A stretch of DNA of 64,000 nucleotides from Hyaloscypha bicolor E (taxonomy: Eukaryota; Ascomycota; Leotiomycetes; Helotiales; Hyaloscyphaceae), in contig NW_020194685.1 of the NCBI RefSeq assembly GCF_002865645.1, positions 3,211,499 through 3,275,498 of the forward strand, in the 5' to 3' direction. Shown piece after piece: positions 21,351 to 32,241 of this stretch (within the stretch, counting starts at the first letter, position 1; every line of letters starts with the position of its first letter). The position numbers were made by a program, and so were the translations under genes. The notes under the pieces are model-generated. The model saw only the letters and a program-made list of their open reading frames with translations, was not told where the DNA came from and searched no databases.

Positions 21351-24026
21351 CCCCGCTTCGCAAGACTGGATGACTTCAAAATTTCCCGAGGAACCACGCT
21401 ACCTGCAATCGAGAGAAAGCCAAGTAAATGCATCCAGGTGCTATTTGTTCTCGCTTTAAAATTTAGGGCAATAAATTCTGGGCCGATGAACGGAAGATAA
21501 TATATTTATGAAGTGTTGGAAGAAGCTTTCATCTAAGCGAAATCGCTTGGTTCAAGGGACGCTTCCGGGTAACCCGAGCACCTTCAAAATTTGGCAATCG
21601 CCGCCATTATTTACCGACTATGAGTCGATACATTCAAGGTGTACACGACTCAGACACTTCAATGTATGGCTTTCCTAACCATTTGGCTCCCCCGCTTATG
21701 GCCTTTAATTGCTTGCTGGTGTCTATCTCTTCCACTCTTCATCCAATCACGGAACAGGAGAACAAGATAAAAACTACTATTATCGATTAAGAATACTAGT
21801 AATCACTTCGTAATGACCAAACTCGGGAAGAACCCCGCTCGACGGGACTCACAGGTGACAAATCACCAACATTAGCAGCTTGGTTCTCCCGGCGCACACG
21901 CTCCAAATGATTGTGAGCACCTTCTTGGCCCCTAAGCCTGTTAACAGCCGTCCTCTCACTGCACAAACTCCCCACTTCAGTCGCCACAACGGAGCTATAC
22001 TCCGGCGGAAGATGGCCCCCATTCCCACCACCAAGCTCTACGCCATCGCTCCCCTCAATGAGATTCTTGGGGAGCTTCTTTGATTTTCTATGGATGAACC
22101 AAAAACCAAGCGCTTACAAAGTAGCTAGCTTTGCTACTCCGATGCCGAGCTTCGCATTCCAGTAAAGCCCAGTGTGGGGCTTCTTGGCGGTACTGGAGCA
22201 GCTGTAATCGCCGCTGGGAGCGTGACGAAGAGTGTACGCTGTTGTCGCAGGGGCGCAGTTGACGGGCAGTCGCTGTCGATATGTATCTCTTCCACGCTAT
22301 GGAGAGCAGGGGATTCGAAGCTGCTGTGGTCGGTGAACAATAGGAGTGGACGAGGATTAATCGCTACCTCGAGATATTTGTGCTTAGATTAATAGTTCAT
22401 TTAGCGAGCTGGTGCATCCGCATAACCCCCTTTCTAGAGCAACTACATTGAACTTGAATCTTGTTCAAGGCTTCAGACTTCTACAAGATATGTAATGGAA
22501 AACTCTCTATTAAAAAAAAGTTCTAAGCACATAGTTTGCATACCTCGCCCAAGTTTTGTCGGCACGAGAGTTGAAGCAATTGACTTACAGGTTAGGCTAT
22601 GCCAAGGTCAAACCTGGGGATATAATGGCGAATGCGCGGCTTGGTTTGTCAGGAAGTGGGAGCCGATAGGACAGGTGTGGCCAGAGCAAACGGGGAATCC
22701 ACTTCAGCGATAATTAATGATAATGATAAATTTTGACGCCGCACCAGAAGATATTTCCTTTCCAAAATTGTCAGAAGGGATAGGTCATCCTGACAGATTC
22801 ACAAAGGCCCCCCCCCCCCCCCCCCAAAAGATTCAACTTTTTCTTGAAGCCACAAGTTCTATTTCCTCGAGTCCGAAATCTCAAGCAAATCCCAGAGTTC
22901 TGATGCAAGGACGAGGACAAATACAGTGTAGTTGACACCCTCTGGGAGCATATCACGTGATTAAGATGCTGGTTCTCACTTCGGCAAGCACGCGGTGAAT
23001 CAAGTTCGTTTCGTACGAGAATCCATATTCAGTATCGCAGTTTTCCTTACGTACTTAGTGGTGATACTATGTAGACGATTAGAGAATAAAACCGTCCAAT
23101 TTGAAGCGCCCCTTGCACGCGACCTGCGGGAAAAGGGGGTTGTTTACATAAGGCAATTCTCACATGCAAAGCTTCCCCAATCAGAAAACTCTGTCAGTAT
23201 GTCAGCATAACTTCCACATAGTTTTCGCCTTAATATTTCTCGTGTCAACAGTTTTCTCTCTTCGTTGGAAGGCAGCATCACCTAATCCGGGCAGATCCTC
23301 GCTGAAGTCGCAATCTCAACATAAAGGAGGAACGCGCTGTTATTTCACAGCTTCATCGACCATCTTAATCATTTAGACAACTCGGATGAACATCTTCGCA
23401 CTGCCGGTGAGTGCCGTTGCGGCTGTCTCTCATCCTGACTCGCAGACCCAAGCCACAAGTGACCAACGAGCCAAGCCCGTTACAAACGCGTCACATTCAC
23501 AAATTCCGACTGCTGGAAGACTGGAAGTAAACTTTAATGTCACGTTTCCGTCCTCCTTAGCTCCTACACTGGGTTGCTCCAGGTCTCAGTTGAGGCCAGG
23601 TTATTGGTTGGTTCCCCTACAAGCGGGAATCCGTGCGAGTACAAAATTTGTATCAAAACAGTGGGCCCGGGATTAACCCAGTGTAGGAGAAAGCAGCAAG
23701 AATCTGTGCGCATCCCATGATGGCTCTATGGAATTTCCCGCCTCCGTGGGAAGGGGAGATCGGAGTTGCATGATCCCATTCGGGTATGGTGGACGCGATG
23801 AACAAATTGCAGAGCTCGGCGTCATTTTGTTCCCGTTTGCTTGGTCCCCAGCCACCCTGTGCGTGAGTTCGCGCAGTGGAGTCTCCCCTGTAAAGATCAC
23901 AAGGTTGATCTCGATCTTGGCTCTATTTCTTTCTTATCCTTCTCTTTCTGGAGGCCCAGAGACGGGGATGCCGGCGCGGTGTCCAAATCTGCTCGAGATT
24001 TTTGCACACACGGTACATCACCAGGA
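21351..24026. other. Long gene-poor stretch
   Basis: About 2.7 kb with no supported gene on either strand. An 18-base C homopolymer lies at 22808-22825. Open frames of 60-100 codons in this stretch (for example 23386-23676) lack domains or convincing starts and were not called. Confidence 0.45.
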
Positions 24027-25866
24027 ATGGCAAACCTCACTCGAATAGAAGCATCCTTCCCTCCCTGTTCAGTAAGTCTCTGAATCCCATACTCTTTTTG
24101 CCGTGCTGAATTCCCCAGCTGTCATGCATCTCAACAGCCTTACAATCCAGCCCAGACCTCCTCTCCAACCCCATCACCTCATGCCAGAACACCACCCTCT
24201 TAACACCCCTATGGGCCTGCCTCCAACGCTCCTGCAGTTTCCAAGAACAATCGCAATACTACACCGCCACTCAGCCCATCTGTTCCAGACAGCCAGTCCC
24301 CTCTCGCGGCCTGCCAGCCCTGATCGAACCCGCTGTTCTCGGTCCAGTAACGCTGCTTGCTGTTGGGGCGCGGCTGTATTCTAGATATACGGTTTCGAAG
24401 ACGTTTGGCACGGATGATTATCTAATTTTTGAGGCATCTTGCATTTATACCGGCACGATTGTGCTTTACATTTTTAGTGCGTTTCTTTTTAGAGTGTGGG
24501 GTAGACAGGGGTACTTGCTGATAAGGGGCAAATACAACGCTTGGATTCGGAAAGCATACCTGGAATATCGACCCTCTGGATATCAGGATTCTCTTACTGG
24601 TATGTCTATGATTTCGACTGCCTAATTCTGCTAATGCAGGGGCACAGATATTTTACATCGGAGAATTGTCCTACCTTACCTGTCTGACGCTAATTCGCCT
24701 CTCCATCCTCTTCTTCTACGTGAGCCCTTTTCCGTTTTCCTCACGTGTAAAGCTCTGATACCTGTTCATAGCTACGGATATTCATGAAACGCCGATTCCG
24801 AGTCACGGTTTGGATAACCATCATTTTCGTCGGAGCAAGTGGTCTCGCGTTCCTCATCGCTGCACTCCTGCAATGCGTACCAATCAGTCTGGCCACTCCC
24901 TCATCTCCTTCTTTCCCCCACCTACGATAACTAACCACCTCCAGGCGGTGTCTTCGACCGCAGCATCCCCTCCACCTGCCTCTCCCTGAACGCCGTCGCC
25001 TTCTCCAACGCAGGAATCGGCATCACCCAAGACCTAATAATCCTCTTCCTTCCCTTCCCAGAAGTGATCTATCTCACCATGATGACCCGCAAGAAAATAA
25101 TCCTCATTTTAATGTTTTTGTTGGGGAGTTCTGCTTGTTTGACTAGTATTATAAGACTCAGGTATCTGAGAGCTTTTGCGACGAGTACGGATGAGACAGT
25201 ACGTTACTTCTTTTCCAATTTTCTTTCTTGGGCTTGAGGAGGGATTGAAAGTGAGGGGATGAGTGCTGATTTGAGGCAGTGTAAGTATCTCCAGCCTTGA
25301 GTTCGAAGGAGCGAAGGAAATAATGTTAAAAAGGGGACGACCAATTCGGCTCCCTGTGGCCCTTTGCCGAAGAATCCGTAGCAATAATATGCGCCTGCAT
25401 GTCAGCAATTCGAAAACTGCTCTCAAATTATCTGCCGAATATATTCGATATGGGCGGTAGCAGCAACAAGAACGATGTACTACAATTCTCGACCTACGGC
25501 GAAACTCGACCTGCTTCACTATACCCGATGTCGATTGTGTCTGTGGAAAGGAGATCAAAGAGGATTTCAACAATCCTTACGGGTGATGAGAACTTGAGGG
25601 CGGATGCTGAGGGGATTCCGTTTCGATGGAGCGTTGATGTTTCTGCTGTGAGCACAGCTGTTTCCTTGAGCTTGATTGCGCTAAACTATTTTATTAAAGG
25701 AACCAGAAGCTTTGGCTTGAATATGGGATATGAGCCGCTCTCTCAATGCTCGAAATTACTCTCCAAGGGTTGCTCAGTCCGGTTGGATTGGATACGAAGT
25801 AAGTCGGCAACATTGATTGACGTCGATAGCCAGCTTACAAAGCGTAGACCTGGTGGAATTCCATAA
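24027..25866 (+). CDS. CFEM-rhodopsin (PTH11-type) membrane receptor
   Basis: Proposed exons 24027-24071, 24119-24476, 24526-24599, 24648-24719, 24772-24886, 24945-25198, a single base at 25280, and 25334-25866 (483 residues). The N-terminal CFEM-like Cys pattern reads FPPCS-LSCISTAL, SCQNTT, ACLQRSC and ICSRQ. Seven-helix landmarks follow: RLYSRYTVSKTFGTDDYLIFEA, LGFGKHTWNIDPLDI, FYIGELSYLTCLTLIRLSILFFYLRIF, QDLIILFLPFPEV, LTSIIRLRYLRAFATSTDET and IICACMSAIR. Fungal proteins of this type sense surface or host cues through G proteins. The donor at 24887 (GTCTGG) is weak and the C-tail after about residue 370 is not conserved. The start is uncertain because no signal peptide is visible and the frame is open further upstream. 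Confidence 0.78.
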
Positions 25867-26584
25867 CCCTGGAGGGACCGAAGCTGAATTTTCCACCAAG
25901 GTGTAAACATCTTCAGATTTGTTTCAACCCCAAGCACGGGGCAGGTTTTGGCGACAAGACTGGCAGATGGGGTGTTTCAAATGCTGCCCACTTGGCATTC
26001 TCTTCCAGGAAGCACCGTTGGATATTCTGGAGCACCGAGACAACGTGGGCAGACTTAGGCGATGAAGCTCCGAGTGCCGAGAGTTGGGAAAGAAGTGGTC
26101 ACTTTCATCCCCGATCATGAAGCGACAATAATAATATACACGTGGGCTATGAGGAGCAGGCCGCTGACCTGCCAGTTAAACGCTTGGCACACGGCACTTG
26201 GCATGTGGTGAGGGCACAACGAATCTGATCATGTCAAAAGATCCTCATTTTGAAAATCAGTGTTTTCATTCTTGAGCAGCTCAACTTTTGTAAGGAGCGA
26301 CACTCTGACCCAGAGTTGGTGACTATTTTTGTGAATGGAGAACCCGACCGCCTAGGACTAACCACCATTTTGTGCGTTGAAAAACTATGCAGAGTATTCC
26401 CTCGAGATCCGCAGTCCAACCAACCAACGACTTCACGACGATACCTAGGTTAAACCTAGTGCCATCTACCATCTCTGCATGTGACGAGGAGGTTCGTATT
26501 GGTTTCTGTTGCCCATTAGCTCATACCCTTCCAAACCCTGCCTTCAAATCCTGCTCTCCAAACCAGAGAGCAAAAATGTGGAGC
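25867..26584. other. Intergenic stretch
   Basis: Between convergent receptor and CipC genes. No gene recognised. The longer plus-strand frame entering the CipC region is its antisense shadow. Confidence 0.4.
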
Positions 26585-27155
26585 TTACGGATCATATTGA
26601 TCGGCACCCTGTCCTCGAACATAATGCTCATCATACATATGCTCGGCATTCTCCTTCGCATGGCGCTTCGCCTTCTCGCGATCAATGTAATCCAGGCCCT
26701 TGGTCTCGATGAGCTTGTCGACTTCGGCACCAGCAATGCCAACGAGGAGTTCTTTGGCGAATTGGTGGGAGACTGTCTTGCCTACAGTTACAAAGTACCA
26801 TTAACTGGTGTGCCAGTATGTAGAGAAGGCTATGGGGAGGAGAAGAGAGTGGAAAAGGGGCGAGGTTGGGTATAGTGGGGTAAGGTAACGCACCCTCCTT
26901 GCGTTGATGATCCTCGAAGATCTTGAAGGCGCCGAAAGAGGCAGCTCCAGCAAGAGCCTCATGTCCGAAGGAAGATTCATGGTGCTGACCCTCTTGAACT
27001 TGTTGGTAGGAACGCTCGCTGTCCTCTGTTCATAGCTGTCAGCTGATGCTGGTATGGACGTAATCCGGAGAAGCCGAAGCTGAAGGGCTGAGGAGCTCCA
27101 GGATTTGTGAAATAAAGGGGCGAAGAGGCTGGTACTTACCCCATCCAAAAGGCAT
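26585..27155 (-). CDS. CipC-like small stress protein (DUF3759 family)
   Basis: Minus-strand exons 27155-27140, 27025-26894 and 26781-26585 encode 114 residues. The introns have GTAAGT/ACAG and GTGCGT/GTAG borders and both phases fit. The protein starts MPFGWEDSERSYQQV and contains HESSFGHEALAGAASFGAF, EDHQRKEGK, and then GAEVDKLIETKGLDYIDREK followed by AKRHA. This matches the CipC family pattern (HE/AGAAxxGAxKxxE ... ETKGLDxxDREKAKxxA). These short cytosolic proteins are known as stress- and drug-induced in aspergilli, but their biochemical role is unknown. Length is normal. The correct middle exon lies in a frame different from the longest open frame there. Confidence 0.88.
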
Positions 27156-28022
27156 TTTGGCAAAGTTAATTTGATTTTGTGAAGAGTTGTGTGAAGATTT
27201 GAGGTTGAGGTTGAGCTTTTCCGCTGATGGTATGATAGTGGGTTGAAGTTGAAGGTCGGTGATGGAAATGGAGGGGTAGATGATGTTACCCCGTGGATGA
27301 CTAAGCCGCATAAACCCCTGAATTCACTATTCTAAATCTGTCATCCGGCGTCATACGCTCTACCAACTAGACATGTCCTCTCGATTCGTGCCCCTTTTAT
27401 AGGAACAGCAGCTATTCTTGTCCCCAAGCACGACGCGAGGCAGTTGTATCTTCATTTATCTTGTTAGAGTACGTTGTTCTCACGATGCAGCACTGGCCAT
27501 TTTGCCTTTCCCTGAAACGCCACCTCCAGAGGATGCTGCGCAGCATAGCCAGAATAGAGGCATCATTCGCCCCCAGCACTCTAATTTCAGCCTGCCTCCT
27601 CAGTGCCGGGCAATGGCGCAGATCTCTGCACAGGAGTGGGACGGCGGCTGCAAATCAGACAGATCTGTGGGAGGGCGGATTCTCGCCTCTGCTTGGCTGG
27701 TCCAGCACGCCCATGTTCCAGGTAAAACCGCACCCACAAACTTCAAACGCGCTTTGGTTCTTGGCCAATTTGCACAGCCCTCTCCGGCTCGGTATCCTCA
27801 CATTGCGAGCTCGCAAGAACATGAACTCTCTTCCTCATGTTCGTTTTACTGAGAGCCGGATCTGGACGTCGATGATATAGATTGGAGAGACACCGCGAGA
27901 CAAATCTTTGACCAACGAAAATTTGACATTGGAGGGGAGCGCGCGAGTACAGGACAGATCGCGATTCAGCCATCGATCGGGGCCAAATTTTGCCGATAAA
28001 ACAGGAAGCGATAGAGACTGAA
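27156..28022. other. Divergent intergenic region
   Basis: Shared upstream region of the CipC gene (minus) and the TVP38 gene (plus). The two overlapping plus frames of about 140 codons at 27418-27880 have no recognisable motif and were left out. Confidence 0.4.
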
Positions 28023-29195
28023 ATGGCCGACTCTCCACAAAAGAAATCGATGAAATCCCAGGCGGACGACGATGTCGAGGAGTATGAATACAAGACTGTC
28101 AGGTACAAGGACTTCGTCACGAAGCCGAAGTATATACGTGCGTCTCCTGCCCGTCCCTAGGCCCAGCCTTGTGCTGACGGAAAAAGCATGGTGGATTCTG
28201 GCGGTTGTGGTTGGGGTGCTCACCATATTATTTGCGGTCAATCACGATAGAATTGTGGAGGTAAGTTCAAATTTTCCCGCTTACAAGACGAGATTTGAAG
28301 GAGTGCTAATTGAGTTAGGCTTTAACACCTATATCTAAGAAGATCAGAGCCATTCCAGGAGGCTTCATTATCCCAGTCGCCATTTTGATTGCGATTTCTT
28401 TCCCTCCACTATTCGGTCATGAACTCGTTGCTTTACTTTGCGGTGTCGTCTGGGGTCTGTGGATAGGCTTCGCCATTGTAGCAGCGGGGACCTTTGTAGG
28501 AGAAAGTGAGTACTCTCCCTTCTCCTCCTGAGATGTTGCTAACCAATGCAGTCGGCACATGGTACGCATTCAAATATGCATTCCGAAGGAAAGCCGTGAA
28601 ACTGGAGCGTACGAACCTGAATTACGGAGCACTAGCACGCTTCACTCGCGACGGAGGATTCCTCGTGGTGCTCATCATTCGCTTCTCCATCATCCCCTCC
28701 CACTTCTCCACGGCCGTCTTCTCAACCTGCAACGTCGAATTCTGGCACTTCGCCGTCGCCACCTTCCTCACACTGCCCAAGCAAATTGTGATCGTATATA
28801 TTGGCGTCCTGCTCGCGCAACAGCAATCTAAAAACAACACTGTCAACAATGTCGTGCTGGCAATCACCATCACCACCACCGTTGTTGCCGGAGTGTACGT
28901 CTACCGCAAAATGGGAGCAACGAAGAAGGTTTTGCTTGAAGAACAGGCTGCGAGATTAGATGCGAAGGCGAGAGATCTGAATCTCAATCGCACGAATTCG
29001 AATTCGAGTTCGAGTGGTGAGCGCGAAGGGCTGTGGCAGAATAGGAGTTATAGCCCGGAACGAACGCCACCGAGGACGTATGTGCCGCCGAGGGGGGGAA
29101 TGAATTATTATGAGATGGAGAATCGGTCAAGGGATGTGGTGTATGGCGGGGAGCAAAATGGGAGGCCGACGACTGTGCCGAGGGATTTTATTTGA
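28023..29195 (+). CDS. TVP38/TMEM64 (DedA/VTT domain) membrane protein
   Basis: Four exons, 28023-28137, 28187-28260, 28319-28505 and 28552-29195, give 339 residues. A charged N-tail is followed by a first helix (WWILAVVVGVLTILFAV). Next is the VTT core: IPVAILIAISFPPLFGHELVA, GVVWGLWIGFAIVAAGTFVGE, then IGTWYAFKYAFRR and the arginine-bearing FLVVLIIRFSIIPSHFSTAVF. A C-terminal helix (VVLAITITTTVVAGVYVY) and a polar Ser/Asn-rich tail end the protein. Family knowledge: Golgi or ER membrane protein related to yeast Tvp38 and to VMP1/TMEM41B scramblase-like proteins. It seems intact. Confidence 0.9.
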
Positions 29196-30110
29196 CCGTG
29201 CATGCATTGGGTCGTGTAATGATTTTACGATATTGAGGCATTGGGATATTGGAGCTTGTAGATTCTTTGTATTATGATAGACACAGGGAGGAATAACTTC
29301 AAATTGGGAAACAGGCGTTTTCTGCTTCATCGATTTCCCTCAGATGATCCGACTTGATTCTGCCTTTCGATCACTACCAATGAACTTGACTTCTTGCTTT
29401 CACTTGAAAGGGTTTCAGAAGCCGTTTTCCCTGTCTAGGCGCTATTAGGGCCATCGTTACCAGACAGGAGGCTACTCGACGCCAGGCTCTTTGCGTGCTT
29501 GGGCAGATGTTCCACTTTGAATTGTAATTCAATCAACTTCAAGAAGTGGTTCCTCGCCGATTCCTATACAACGAGGCACTCAATTTGTATCGGTGCTTCG
29601 ATAGTGAACAGTTTATTCTCGCGTCTTGTTGAGTTCTCTAGGGTGGGGCGGGGAAGCAGGCGGAGTGTTGGAAATCCTGGATTTGAGGGTCGGGTCAGCA
29701 AGTCCATGTTTTGTGATAGAAGCAATACAAATGCAAAATCATCTCCAATCAAGGAGTTGAATTGAAATTATGCTGCCATCATCATCGCTGCTCCAGTCGC
29801 TCCGACGGTCTGCAGCGCTTCTCTGGGTTGCACCATCTGTGTTGCCGCCAAGTTGCAATTCCCCATCCTACTCGTATTGAGAACAAACGTGGATGCAACC
29901 ACAAGGAGGGGCAAGGTTGCCACGCTCGAACCACGAAGATTTCGCAAGCGTGCCAAGTGCGTGGGGATTGTGGGAGTTCTCTGGGGAGGTGCCGAGAATG
30001 GGGAACATGGTTGAGCTTTCGGCTCTAGGTTCCCTCCAGGTGTCGATTGGGGGTGTTGATTGGGGGGCTAATGTAAGATTACTAACCAAAAGTAAAGGCG
30101 CTCGAACAGG
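29196..30110. other. Intergenic stretch
   Basis: 3' flank of the TVP38 gene. No supported gene in about 900 bp. Open frames between 29499 and 30165 look random. Confidence 0.4.
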
Positions 30111-30760
30111 AATATTTAAAAATCCAGCCTTTTCTTTAAATTTGATTTGCTTTATAAAGAATTAATAAAATTTAATACTTTATTTTATTTTATTATAAAA
30201 CTAATTAAAGGCTACTCAAATATAATTTTTTTATAAGCTTTAATTAATAATTAAAGTAAGCTCTAATAAACTATTATTATATATTTAATTAATAATTAAT
30301 TAAAAAAAAGTAAGTTTAATTCTTTAGTAATAATTATAGGGCTAGTATATTATATTTTTGGTAATTTTATTATAAAAGTAATATAAGAACTGTATTACTA
30401 GAAATATAATATATTAGTTTTATAATTATTAATAAAGAAATTAAAGTTATTAGTTATTAAGCTTATTAGAGCTTATTTTATTAATAATAGATTTTTAAAT
30501 TAAAGAAACTAAAAAGTTAATATTTTATAATCTAATAATAGCTTTAAGAAACTTGACTTAGAAATTAAGTCCTTAAAACTAAATATTAGAGCCTTATAAG
30601 CTTTGATTTATAAGGTCTTATAAAGCTTAAAAACTAGAACTTAATTAAGTAATATATAAACTTATTTAAATTATAATTTTAAGAAATCTTTTTATTATAA
30701 GTTAAAAAAGTATATAGTTGTATTATAAGCCTTAGAGTATACTATAATAGTATAGTGGGG
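30110..30760. repeat. AT-rich RIP-mutated repeat, left copy
   Basis: Strongly AT-rich with abrupt borders. The part from about 30300 to 30760 is similar, in inverted orientation, to about 36090-36530 (shared words include TTAAAGAA, AAAAAGTTAATATTTTATAA and GAGCCTTATAAG in the same order). Together the two copies bracket the propeller/WSC gene. No coding frame survives, so the element type is unknown. Confidence 0.6.
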
Positions 30761-32241
30761 GTTTTTCTTTCTTATCCCGTGACTACTATCACGTGTTGTA
30801 CTCTCCAGGCATGCTGGCGCTAGTTTAGGGGGTTATATAAGACTTCCATTCATACGTATAATTAGACTTCCCAATACATCACATCTTGGAGCCCCTTATT
30901 TTTCACCTTTACTTTACTTCTTTATTACTATTGAGAGTGTTACTTTTGAGTGCTTAGTTTATTACCACCTTTTACCCTCTCCCACGCATCTGAACGCCTA
31001 TATATGGTCCGAAATCCATATAACAATCAAACCCCCATTACAATAGCTTATACTTATATTGAAAAATCTAACTTAAGGTCGTGAAAGGGCTTAAGTAGCC
31101 AATTATAAGTCGTTAATACTCTGGCCCCTATTCGATACCCCTATTCGACACCTGAAGGCGTGTCGTTTTACTTCCCCCTCTCCCAGGTTCTGGGAGGTCC
31201 TCCGTAAGCTAAGCCTGATTGGTTGCTAGCTTCACTAGCTCAAGCTGCAGAAATTACTCCAGCCAACTCTATTTTTACTTCTTCTCGAACGGTTTTTTTT
31301 GGTCCCCTCTTGTTCTCTCTGCCAAAATTGCCTCCTTCATACTGATCTTCGAGCATCCTGAGCGGGGTTACAGCTACTCACATGCGAACGACTCCAACTA
31401 ACGGGATGGTCTTGACCACCTCATGAGATCTCAGCCCCAGGAACCAAGCTTGGCGGAGCTTCTTTGGGGAGCTTGCAACCCGAAGGTTGGTATTTCTCGC
31501 TGTCAGATTGGACAGGCCCGCTCAAATCACTTTTTGTATTTAGGTCCCTGTCATTGTCAGCCGGGCCCAATATTGCTTGGTGCGTTGTTCAATAATACGG
31601 GAAATGTCACTGACGTCGAGCGATAGGGATGGCGCACAGGCGACTAGTCAACTTTGAGCAGTTCCTGTCACCCCACGAGATTCCTCACAAAGCCTCACGA
31701 AAATCGCCCATGGAGAGCCACACAACTATTCTCGTCTGGTTTCTGCCAAGACCGCCAAGTGCCAAGAATCGAGACGAAGAGGTTCCGTTTATTTTGATTC
31801 CGTGCAATTGCAAAGTTGAGATATGAACTCAACAGGTTTTGTTCCTTGCAGTTTAATTTGAAGTTTCCAGCGCGGGAGAAGAAGAAGATTGCTGAAGATC
31901 AGGGGAGTTCGTCAGGTACCATGCATGTCTCAGTGAGCTTGCAGAGCAAGGGTCTTCACATCCCTCAAAATCTATTGGACTAGGCCTCCCCAAAGTATGG
32001 TGATATTGCTGGAAGCCGCCGCCATACCGTCCGAGGCACGGTAAGGCTTGTCTTTGTGTGTATCATCAAAAGCTTGATTCGACGCCTTCGAGGAAGCTGA
32101 AATGGCCGGGCCGTTGCCGTAAAATATTGAAATTGTGTTACACAACACCCGTACTCCGTAAATATAGAGCTTCTGTCTTCCTCTGAGCTACCTCTCTATG
32201 CCGTTCTTTCTCCTGTCAATTGCTTCACTCGTTTCCTCGCA
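30761..32241. other. Gene-poor stretch upstream of the propeller/WSC gene
   Basis: About 1.5 kb without a supported gene. The 30770-31060 portion is GC-balanced and contains TCACGTG and CT-rich runs like an LTR or promoter, but no partner repeat was found. The final 100 bp before the ATG are the likely promoter. Confidence 0.4.

Noticed and set aside
23386..23676. 96-codon plus-strand frame starting with a fair ATG
   Set aside because: No domain, signal peptide or neighbouring exon; indistinguishable from chance in GC-balanced DNA.
26387..26875. 162-codon plus-strand open frame
   Set aside because: It is antisense to the last exon and intron of the CipC-like gene, whose family motifs are unmistakable.
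27300..27400. tRNA-like text on the minus strand (TAGTTGGTAGAGCG, an A-box-like word)
   Set aside because: No matching B box, no closable acceptor stem and no plausible anticodon arm; at best a tRNA fragment.
27418..27880. Two overlapping plus frames of about 140 codons
   Set aside because: They share the same DNA in different frames, lack recognisable motifs, and lie in the upstream region of TVP38.
30770..31060. Possible solo LTR (TCACGTG word, CT-rich run, repeat-flanked)
   Set aside because: No TG...CA pair with a target duplication and no partner copy could be found by eye.
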